Positions 1-6,047 of a DNA stretch of 9,261 nt are shown here, piece by piece. Every line of letters starts with the position of its first letter. Position 1 is the stretch's first letter. The position numbers were made by a program, and so were the translations under genes. The notes beneath the pieces were generated by a model. That model saw only the letters and a program-made list of their open reading frames with translations. It ran no database searches and was not told the DNA's origin. The stretch is from JALSJK01 sp964530345 (GTDB lineage Bacteria; Pseudomonadota; Gammaproteobacteria; Methylococcales; Methylomonadaceae): positions 1 through 9,261 of the forward strand of contig CAZGYJ010000118.1 in NCBI GenBank assembly GCA_964530345.1, given 5' to 3'.

Positions 1-2083
1 TTATTTCAGCATTGGGTACTCCAATAAAGTAACCTTGACAATAATCGATTCCGACTTCTTTTACTCGGGTTAAAATTTGATCGCTTTCAATGTATTCAGC
101 AATAGTTTTCATTTTCAATTTATCACATAAACTGTATAAGGCTTCAATCAAGGCAAGATCGACCTTGTTATTGAGCATATTTCTAACAAATTCACCATCG
201 ATTTTGACATATTCAAAATATAATTCTCGCAAATAATAAAATGAATTATAACCGCTGCCAAAATCATCCAGAGCAAACCCGAATCCTTGATTCCGAAGTT
301 CGGACAAAAAGTTTTTCATGGCGCTCATATCACTAACCACGTCACGTTCGGTAATTTCAAAAACAATTCGCTCTGGTGGTATTTGTTTGTCATTACAAAC
401 GCTGGCAGCATATTGGAGTATGCCACGTTTTTGCACGGATACCGGCGACAAATTGATAAATACCAGCGGAAATTGCTCTAAACCATGATGATCAACAAGC
501 AATTTGTCAGTAATCATTTGAATCATATATTTATCAAAATCACTGCTATTACCAACTTGCTCGGCAGCATCAATAAATTTCCCAGCAGAAGTCACTGAAC
601 CATCTTCATTGACCAGCCTCGCCAGTGCCTCATAGGCAAAAATTGATTGTCCTGAAGTTGTGACAATGGGCTGGAAATAGGGAATAATTCGTTGTTTTTT
701 TATTGCACAAGACAAATCTTGCGAAAGATTAAAAAGCCGTCTGGCTTTTTTTGCTTCTCCCATATTTTCATTGAATTCGAAAACCATGTTCCGGCCTGCT
801 GCTTTGGCTTGGTAAAGAGCCTCATCAACATGGGACAATAATGCTGACATCATGGTGGTATGGATTGGGTAAGATACCAGACCAATTGAGGTGGTCACAT
901 GAAATTTGTGCTGATCAGAAAAATTGGCTTTTTCAATCGCCATTTTAATTTCCTCAGCTACATGGCGCGCCCCTTTAACATCCGTTTCAGGCAAAAGAAT
1001 GCTAAATTCATCTCCACCCAACCGGGTAATAATATCTCCTCTTCTGGTTTGGTTCTTTAATATATTGGCAATACCTTTTAATACAGTATCACCGCAAACA
1101 TGACCATAAGAATCGTTAATACCTTTGAAATTATCCAGATCCAGCATCAATAAACAAAAATTATGATCATAACGTTTTGACCGCTCAATTTCCTGTTCCA
1201 GAGCCTCATTAAAGAAACGACGATTATATAGCCCTGTCAGTGGCTCCTGACTGGCATGATATTCAAGTTCTGTTAATGTTTTCTTGAGTGTTCGACTAGA
1301 ACCAATGACCATAACCATGACTGACAGGATTGACTTGATGATGGATTTTTCATCAATTCCTAATGGATTACTCGAAAAATATCCCATTTCCAATAAACCA
1401 CCCAGCTTTTGCTGGCCACCATCTACATCTACCGTCACCGAATTCATCTGACTGAAATCAATATGATCCAATTCTATATCAAGCACTTGGTACTCTCTAA
1501 TGGTTAGCTCATTTGCCTGGCTTAAATGTGAAGACATATGTTCAGTCAGTTCCTTTCTGGCGCGAGACGTCACTTCCTCGGGAAAATCACCCATATAATA
1601 GAGGTATAAATCAATGCCATTTTGAGTTTCAAAAGCAATACTAAAAAAATTAAACTCAAATATATTGTGAAATTGTTTCAGTATCGATTGTACAAATTCC
1701 TCCCAATTCTCAATCTTTTCATGGGACAAAATAATACCTTGAAGAACCACCCCTTGCTGTTCATATAATTCCCTGTCTATCATAGCTCTATGTAACTGTC
1801 TGATCAGCTGGTCACATTCAGCCAGCAGGGTTTTAATCTGTTCAATACTGCGCCCCCAACTGCTGGTTCCCAGTTTCACTAATTGAGCATTTGAGTGAGA
1901 TAGCGCCAGCCACTCACGTTGCAGTTCTCCCGACAGTTTTTTTGAATTGTCGGCAAGCGCATTTCCTTCATATTCCAACAATTCAGTGAAAAACGAACGC
2001 GTTCTAATCTGACTTTCCAATAATTCAGACAAAACGGTATTCAAATAGGTATGAAACTGGTCAATATTTGATTGATATTTCAT
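1..2083 (-). CDS. GAF-like/GGDEF/EAL c-di-GMP turnover protein, 3' end outside window
   Basis: Predicted bifunctional cyclic-di-GMP enzyme, about 694 residues visible. The frame is open from ATG at 2083 to the left edge; the TTA at 1-3 is out of frame, so the C-terminus is cut by the window just after the typical EAL ending (DYCQGYFIG). Residues 1-115 are helical and probably coiled coil. Residues about 125-265 look like a divergent GAF domain. GGDEF spans about 277-435, with motif PLTGLYNRR at 281, GGDEF at 356-360 and an inhibitory RxxD site (R347-D350) exactly five residues upstream. EAL begins near 465, with EAL at 485-487, N544, ExTE at 576-579, DDFG at 606-609, K627 and E663, so both the cyclase and phosphodiesterase residue sets look intact. 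There are no membrane segments or signal peptide, so the protein is cytosolic. It lies 18 nt after the ODP-like gene, in the same frame. No clear Shine-Dalgarno precedes the ATG, suggesting coupled translation. The domain calls are firm; net activity and ligand are unknown. Confidence 0.93.
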   Translation of the reverse strand, partial: MKYQSNIDQFHTYLNTVLSELLESQIRTRSFFTELLEYEGNALADNSKKLSGELQREWLALSHSNAQLVKLGTSSWGRSIEQIKTLLAECDQLIRQLHRAMIDRELYEQQGVVLQGIILSHEKIENWEEFVQSILKQFHNIFEFNFFSIAFETQNGIDLYLYYMGDFPEEVTSRARKELTEHMSSHLSQANELTIREYQVLDIELDHIDFSQMNSVTVDVDGGQQKLGGLLEMGYFSSNPLGIDEKSIIKSILSVMVMVIGSSRTLKKTLTELEYHASQEPLTGLYNRRFFNEALEQEIERSKRYDHNFCLLMLDLDNFKGINDSYGHVCGDTVLKGIANILKNQTRRGDIITRLGGDEFSILLPETDVKGARHVAEEIKMAIEKANFSDQHKFHVTTSIGLVSYPIHTTMMSALLSHVDEALYQAKAAGRNMVFEFNENMGEAKKARRLFNLSQDLSCAIKKQRIIPYFQPIVTTSGQSIFAYEALARLVNEDGSVTSAGKFIDAAEQVGNSSDFDKYMIQMITDKLLVDHHGLEQFPLVFINLSPVSVQKRGILQYAASVCNDKQIPPERIVFEITERDVVSDMSAMKNFLSELRNQGFGFALDDFGSGYNSFYYLRELYFEYVKIDGEFVRNMLNNKVDLALIEALYSLCDKLKMKTIAEYIESDQILTRVKEVGIDYCQGYFIGVPNAEI

Positions 2084-2101
2084 TTTCTGGACAATGTACC
2101 G

Positions 2102-2854
2102 CTATTTGATATCCAAGAGATCTGAACCACATTCCAGGGTATCCAGCCAACTCAACAATCCTGATTGCGCTTCACCTTTGTATAAATAGCCATGTTGAGG
2201 CGCAATAATGTCAATATCAAAACCACTAATGATCTTTAGCCAGTACTTTATAGCTCGATTTGATGACATATATCGTCGATGAAAATATTCAATTCGTGAT
2301 CGGTGTTGGGGAAAATCCTTGACAAAAATATCGCTAAAATCGGCATCCTGATATTCGGCGGCGCCAATATCACCTGTAAAAAGAATTTTTGATAATGGAT
2401 CGTAAACATTAAGTTGCCCAGGGGAATGAAGAAAATGAGCAGGAAGCAATTTTAAAACAACATCTTCTAATACTAAATCACTTCCCTGATCATCGATACC
2501 AACAAAACGTTGCATATTTTTAATGCCGTAGTGAGGTAAAAAACGTAACCAGATTTTTGAGACATAGATTTTCGCTTCAGTCATCTCCATCCAGCTACTC
2601 AATCCACCTACAATATCCGGGTCCTGGTGGGATAAAACGATACCCTCAACATCCTCAGGTGCAATATATTTCATTAGGTGGTGCAAAACCTGCGGCATCA
2701 CCCCGAATCCTCCAGGATCTAACAAAATCCCCTTACCATTATTAATAATAAGGTATTGATTTGATGGAATACCGTTCTCTTCTCCAGGTTCACTGATATT
2801 CAACAAAACAAAAAGATGTCCTTTTTTGGAATATAAGACTGTATCATTCGTCAT
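2102..2854 (-). CDS. ODP-type metallo-beta-lactamase-fold diiron protein
   Basis: A 250-residue soluble protein of the metallo-beta-lactamase superfamily, closest by motif to the ODP/flavodiiron branch. Visible features are SNQYLI at 31-36, LLDPGG at 44-49, SHQDPD at 75-80 (metal ligands H76, D78, D80), HSPG with H143, LFTGD with D162, and PQHG with H221. The HQDPD form, with Asp where flavodiiron proteins have Glu, together with the HSPGQ and YDP..KILFTGD blocks, is typical of ODP proteins. There is no C-terminal flavodoxin or rubredoxin domain, so it is unlikely to be a complete flavodiiron reductase. In Treponema a family member senses O2/iron for chemotaxis; here the partner is a c-di-GMP enzyme immediately downstream, so a sensory role (O2, NO or Fe redox state) is my inference. 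A plain hydrolase cannot be excluded. The ATG at 2854 has only a weak ribosome-binding site. Confidence 0.85.
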   Translation of the reverse strand: MTNDTVLYSKKGHLFVLLNISEPGEENGIPSNQYLIINNGKGILLDPGGFGVMPQVLHHLMKYIAPEDVEGIVLSHQDPDIVGGLSSWMEMTEAKIYVSKIWLRFLPHYGIKNMQRFVGIDDQGSDLVLEDVVLKLLPAHFLHSPGQLNVYDPLSKILFTGDIGAAEYQDADFSDIFVKDFPQHRSRIEYFHRRYMSSNRAIKYWLKIISGFDIDIIAPQHGYLYKGEAQSGLLSWLDTLECGSDLLDIK

Positions 2855-2999
2855 TACATTTGGCTCATGTATAAAATAATAATGATCTAAATCGCTTGTT
2901 GAAGCGTAAGGAAATCAGGAATTAATCCTAGCCTTTAAACTCGTTCGCCCAGCCCCTTATAAGATCCACCTTTAAAAAACCAGGCATTTAAAGTTTTTA

Positions 3000-3035
3000 A
3001 TTAATGGCTATGGAACCATAATTTAATTCATTAAT
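3000..3035. repeat. Nested imperfect inverted repeat, possible operator
   Basis: Outer arms ATTAATG (3000-3006) and CATTAAT (3029-3035) enclose inner arms TATGG (3010-3014) and CCATA (3017-3021). The two pairs do not share a centre, and the DNA is AT-rich, so chance is a real possibility. Its position about 85 nt upstream of the rightward start codon would suit a regulator site or promoter overlap. Confidence 0.25.
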
Positions 3036-3109
3036 CAAAATAAAAGCTTTCAAACTCTGGAAAAATAAGAATCATAAAGAGTAAACTGAAGGTAGGAATA
3101 ATTAATTTT

Positions 3110-3115
3110 GGAGGT
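3110..3115 (+). promoter_or_regulatory. Strong Shine-Dalgarno GGAGGT
   Basis: GGAGGT sits four bases before the ATG at 3120 and fixes that codon as the start of the small gene. The upstream in-frame TTG at 3108 overlaps this site and is therefore unlikely to be used. It is the best ribosome-binding site in the window. Confidence 0.85.
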
Positions 3116-3119
3116 AATT

Positions 3120-3443
3120 ATGAGTACCTGCTGTAACGACCCTACAGAACCCATTAAACTCGACCCTCGAGACTTACGGCGTGAACAAAAACTGCACGGC
3201 AACTTGCTCCGGGATCTTTTTACTGAAGATCCAGAGAAGCTAATGCTGAAACAACTACAATCTGCCAACACCTATTTACGAGAACTCGCAGCGCTTCGAG
3301 CTTACTATGACTCCGTCAGGAAACAAGCAATCACAATGCTTGACAACCATAGCGCTTCAACTTTGGAGCGCATTATAGAAACAGAAAAAGACGCTGAAAT
3401 CGTAAACCTGGCTAAACAACAGTTACAACAAAATTCAGGATAA
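3120..3443 (+). CDS. Small helical protein of unknown function
   Basis: A 107-residue protein that I do not recognise. It starts at ATG 3120 behind a near-perfect Shine-Dalgarno. It begins MSTCCNDP, with adjacent cysteines at 4-5 that could bind metal or be modified, but there is no hydrophobic signal, so it is not an ordinary lipoprotein. From about residue 15 to 105 it is charged and predicted almost wholly helical, with heptad-like leucines (for example LRELAALRAYYDSVRKQA, 54-71), suggesting a helical bundle or coiled coil. It is acidic/basic mixed and presumably cytoplasmic. The next gene begins 51 nt downstream on the same strand. No function is proposed. Confidence 0.75.
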   Translation: MSTCCNDPTEPIKLDPRDLRREQKLHGNLLRDLFTEDPEKLMLKQLQSANTYLRELAALRAYYDSVRKQAITMLDNHSASTLERIIETEKDAEIVNLAKQQLQQNSG

Positions 3444-3483
3444 CAACATGACTTGACTACATCTCAATAATTGCCCTTGAAAC

Positions 3484-3487
3484 AGGT
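3484..3487 (+). promoter_or_regulatory. Shine-Dalgarno AGGT for the membrane protein gene
   Basis: AGGT lies 7 nt before the ATG at 3495. It favours that ATG over the in-frame TTG at 3471, which has no site in front of it. Confidence 0.5.
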
Positions 3488-3494
3488 AACACAC

Positions 3495-4484
3495 ATGAAA
3501 CTTCATCAAATAGTTTCATCTGAAGTTATCCACGGTTTTCGGTTTATTATCGCTCCTTTTGCGATTTTAATATCGGGAAAAGTCCTGTTTGAATTTTTTG
3601 CCTTTAAATTCCCGGAACTTAATCAAAGTTTAATCCACCAACTGCCACAAAATTTATCCAGTGTTAGCTTACTGGAAATTAAAGCCAGACTTCAGTGGCT
3701 TTCCAGCGTCATTCTATACTTTTTTGTCGTCACCATTTTTATGACCTTCATTATCAATAACTTCCGCAATAAATTAGCTAAATCTACATTTTGGTTATTT
3801 ATCACATTAGTGTTGATTTTTTCCATTTTCGAAATTTTATATTTGCTCTTGATAGAGCCATCAACAAGTCCAATTGTTTCTATTTTCCACTTTACTTTTG
3901 ACACACTAACAGCTTCCGGTCTTTATTCAGAATATCAATTGGACCTTATTACCATTACTTTATCCATTATCAATCTGCTAGCCATCATTGTTGTTCCATT
4001 GGGAATCATGGCTGGCTGTTGCATCATGAGTCAACAAAATTCACTTTCTAAATTTACGCTTAGCCAATTAATCCACCAATCAAAACAAATCAAAAACCTT
4101 TTGACAGGTGGCTCTGCAGTTATGGTTATTGGCATTGTACATATGCAACTGTGGTTCAATTGGCCATTGAGTTTATTGACCGAGGAAACCTTACGCCATC
4201 AAATTCAGGCGATTACTTTAGCTGTTAGCCAATATTGGGGACTCATGTACACATTAACCATGGCTGCGTTGTATTTCCCTGCTGCCTTTTCTCTGACTGC
4301 AAAAGCGAAAAAAATTATTCTTCAAGGCAATGATGAACAGGCCAAACTTAACCCCGAAAAATGGTTGGCTGATAACCACATGTTAATGTCGCCATTTTCA
4401 CAATTGCCACAATTAATTGCCATGATTGCGCCGATGTTGATGGGGTCATTCGGTACTACATTGGCTAAGTTGATGCCCTTTTGA
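3495..4484 (+). CDS. Polytopic inner-membrane protein of unknown function
   Basis: A 329-residue, strongly hydrophobic protein with six or seven likely membrane helices: about residues 15-37, 69-90, 98-121, 152-176, 203-222, 247-267 and 304-325. I see no recognisable transporter, kinase or sensor motif. Between helices 4 and 5 a short charged/polar stretch (about 179-202), and between helices 6 and 7 a stretch with several lysines (about 270-295), are the probable cytoplasmic loops. GCC at 174-176 lies in helix 4. I chose ATG 3495 rather than TTG 3471 because of the AGGT site and because the hydrophobic helix then begins near residue 15. It follows the small helical gene by 51 nt and may be co-transcribed with it; any functional link is unproven. 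Confidence 0.8.
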   Translation: MKLHQIVSSEVIHGFRFIIAPFAILISGKVLFEFFAFKFPELNQSLIHQLPQNLSSVSLLEIKARLQWLSSVILYFFVVTIFMTFIINNFRNKLAKSTFWLFITLVLIFSIFEILYLLLIEPSTSPIVSIFHFTFDTLTASGLYSEYQLDLITITLSIINLLAIIVVPLGIMAGCCIMSQQNSLSKFTLSQLIHQSKQIKNLLTGGSAVMVIGIVHMQLWFNWPLSLLTEETLRHQIQAITLAVSQYWGLMYTLTMAALYFPAAFSLTAKAKKIILQGNDEQAKLNPEKWLADNHMLMSPFSQLPQLIAMIAPMLMGSFGTTLAKLMPF

Positions 4485-4507
4485 ATCATTCAGTCATCAA
4501 TGAAAAA

Positions 4508-4516
4508 TGCTAAAAT
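4508..4516 (+). promoter_or_regulatory. Possible extended -10 promoter for the cytochrome-to-PLD operon
   Basis: TGCTAAAAT fits the extended -10 pattern TGnTAnnnT, about 30 nt before the ATG at 4548. No good -35 hexamer stands 16-18 nt upstream. It lies in the largest gap (63 nt) of the rightward gene series, where a secondary promoter would be expected. Sequence match only. Confidence 0.3.
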
Positions 4517-4547
4517 GTCCGAAAACAATAACCCCTGAATCCCTGAC

Positions 4548-5324
4548 ATGCCTAATCTCATCAAATTCTGTTCTGTTATTCTATTATTAACCAGTTCATT
4601 ACCGGTATTTTCTGCTCAATGGCCGGAAATCAGATTATTGGAAATTCCGAACTCTGAATTACCTGTAGCTGTTCAAGTTACCATTGCTAAAGATCCTGTC
4701 TATAAAACCACAAAAAAATATCTTGCTTACCCTCTGGATGAATTGTTGGCAAAATTGAAACTGCCAAAACATATCAAACCCGATGAATTACAGATAATTT
4801 TTACCGCTGAAGATGGTTATCAATCATTCATGAGTTATTCTGATGCCGTATCTGAAAACGGCTATATTGCTTTCAAAGATATTGCAGCGTCTGCCAATAA
4901 AAAATGGTTGCCTTTCAAATTTGGCTCTGAAATCACCACGCCGGAGCCTTTTTATCTAGTCTGGTCAAATCCTGAACTTGATAAATGGCTGTTCCCCTGG
5001 CCTTTTCAGCTAACCAGCATCAGTGTTGAACCTGCAGCAGATTTTTTTGCCGCAGCCATGCCGCAATCCAAGCAAAAATCTGTTCAGCAGGGTTTTAAAC
5101 TTTTTAGTCAATATTGCATTCGATGCCACACGGTAAACAAAGTCGGCGGCAAAATTGGTCCAGAAATTCAGGTATCTGAATCACGCAAACAATATCTGCT
5201 TGAATTTATTCTTGATGCGCCGTCATTCATTAAAGACACCAAAATGCCCTCATTTAAAAAACAACTCGATAGAGAAAATGCGTCGGCGATTTTAGCCTAT
5301 CTAAAACACATTAACGTAAAATAA
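4548..5324 (+). CDS. Exported monoheme cytochrome c with N-terminal sulfite-oxidase-like domain
   Basis: A 258-residue c-type cytochrome. Residues 1-23 form a signal peptide (hydrophobic core 8-20, cleavage likely after FSA), so the mature protein is periplasmic. The C-terminal class I cytochrome c domain covers about 175-258: heme-binding CIRCH at 190-194, GPE after it, and a probable distal Met ligand, M233, in TKMPSF. Residues about 30-165 have a pattern (YPLDELLAKL, then TAEDGYQSFMSY) that recalls the oxidoreductase molybdopterin-binding (sulfite oxidase-like) fold. Apart from C8 in the signal peptide, the only cysteines are C190 and C193 of the heme site, so the usual molybdenum-ligating cysteine is absent and this domain is unlikely to be a working molybdoenzyme. 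It probably transfers electrons for an unknown partner. Only 3 nt separate it from the reductase gene. No clear Shine-Dalgarno precedes the ATG. The cytochrome call is firm; the N-domain assignment is inference. Confidence 0.88.
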   Translation: MPNLIKFCSVILLLTSSLPVFSAQWPEIRLLEIPNSELPVAVQVTIAKDPVYKTTKKYLAYPLDELLAKLKLPKHIKPDELQIIFTAEDGYQSFMSYSDAVSENGYIAFKDIAASANKKWLPFKFGSEITTPEPFYLVWSNPELDKWLFPWPFQLTSISVEPAADFFAAAMPQSKQKSVQQGFKLFSQYCIRCHTVNKVGGKIGPEIQVSESRKQYLLEFILDAPSFIKDTKMPSFKKQLDRENASAILAYLKHINVK

Positions 5325-5327
5325 CCA

Positions 5328-6047
5328 ATGAAAAAAGCACTGGTAACCGGCGGCACAGGTGACATTGGTGAAGCAATTTGTATGCGCCTGGCCCTTGACG
5401 GTTTGCATGTCATTATCCATACCCATCACCGCCCAGAAAAAGCATTAAGTATTGCTGACAAAATAAAAAATCAAGGATATTCAGCTGAAACCATTTGCTT
5501 TGATGTCGCGAATCATGAAGAAACCAACCATAAATTAACAGAATTAACTCAAACCGAACCCATCCAAGTTATCATCAACAATGCCGGCATTCATCACGAT
5601 GCTCCATTGGCAGGCATGACTTATCAAGATTGGCAGAAAGTCATCAATGTTTCATTAAACGGTTTTTACAATGTCACCCAACCTTTATTAATGCCGATGA
5701 TATCTACCCGCTGGGGAAGAATTATCAATATGTCTTCAATAGCTGGAGTCATGGGTAATCGTGGTCAATGTAATTATGCTGCGGCAAAATCTGCATTGCA
5801 CGGCGCAACCAAATCATTAGCCCAAGAACTGGCTTCCCGTGGAATAACTGTCAATGCCATCGCACCAGGGATCATTCAAAGCAACATGACAGAAGCAAGT
5901 TTCGATAAACAGACCATTAAAAATCTAGTCCCGATGAAACGAGCAGGTACACCGGAAGAAGTCGCCGCTTTAACTGCATTCTTATGTTCAGAGGATGCCG
6001 CCTATATTTCCGGTCAAATAATCGGTATTAATGGCGCAATGGCATGA
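5328..6047 (+). CDS. FabG-type short-chain dehydrogenase/reductase (3-oxoacyl-ACP reductase-like)
   Basis: A 239-residue classical SDR, full length for FabG. Visible are the dinucleotide-binding TGGTGDIG at 7-14, NNAG at 84-87, catalytic S137, and YAAAK with Y150 and K154. It ends in the usual substrate/C-terminal block (YISGQIIGINGAMA). Expected reaction: NAD(P)H-dependent reduction of a 3-oxoacyl thioester or similar carbonyl in the cytosol. The blocks GFYNVTQPLLMPM (112-124) and GNRGQCNY (143-150) remind me of the FabG branch associated with aryl-polyene/xanthomonadin pigment clusters, but no ketosynthase, acyl carrier or dehydratase gene is in the window, so the true substrate is open. 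It begins 3 nt after the cytochrome gene, and its stop overlaps the next start (ATGA at 6044-6047), implying translational coupling to the CBM21-EEP gene. Confidence 0.9.
   Translation: MKKALVTGGTGDIGEAICMRLALDGLHVIIHTHHRPEKALSIADKIKNQGYSAETICFDVANHEETNHKLTELTQTEPIQVIINNAGIHHDAPLAGMTYQDWQKVINVSLNGFYNVTQPLLMPMISTRWGRIINMSSIAGVMGNRGQCNYAAAKSALHGATKSLAQELASRGITVNAIAPGIIQSNMTEASFDKQTIKNLVPMKRAGTPEEVAALTAFLCSEDAAYISGQIIGINGAMA

Larger units (their letters stand above)
2855..3119. other. Divergent intergenic region
   Basis: About 265 nt between the start of the leftward ODP-like gene and the start of the rightward small gene. It must hold the 5' regulatory sequence of both units. It is AT-rich in its right half and has no credible ORF. 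I see no strong consensus sigma-70 promoter on either strand; the best minus-strand candidate (TTCAAC, 16-nt spacer, TATTAT) matches poorly at -35. The clear structural elements are the nested inverted repeat at 3000-3035 and the ribosome-binding site at 3110-3115. Confidence 0.6.

Noticed and set aside
1..3. TTA at the very start of the window as the stop codon of the GGDEF-EAL gene
   Set aside because: The conserved EAL ending (DYCQGYFIG) is read in the frame with codons at 2-4, 5-7 and so on, so this TTA is out of frame and the gene continues past the left edge.
2970..2999. Hairpin CTTTAAA/TTTAAAG followed by TTTTTAA as a terminator
   Set aside because: The stem is seven nearly all-AT pairs with a ten-base loop, and no gene on the plus strand ends upstream of it in this window.
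3108..3119. TTG at 3108 as the start of the small protein
   Set aside because: It overlaps the GGAGGT site, which is ideally spaced for the ATG at 3120.
3471..3494. TTG at 3471 as the start of the membrane protein
   Set aside because: No ribosome-binding site precedes it, whereas AGGT stands 7 nt before the in-frame ATG at 3495.
4515..4538. Seven-codon leader ORF before the cytochrome gene
   Set aside because: Its ATG lies inside the proposed -10 element and has no ribosome-binding site; such short ORFs arise easily by chance.
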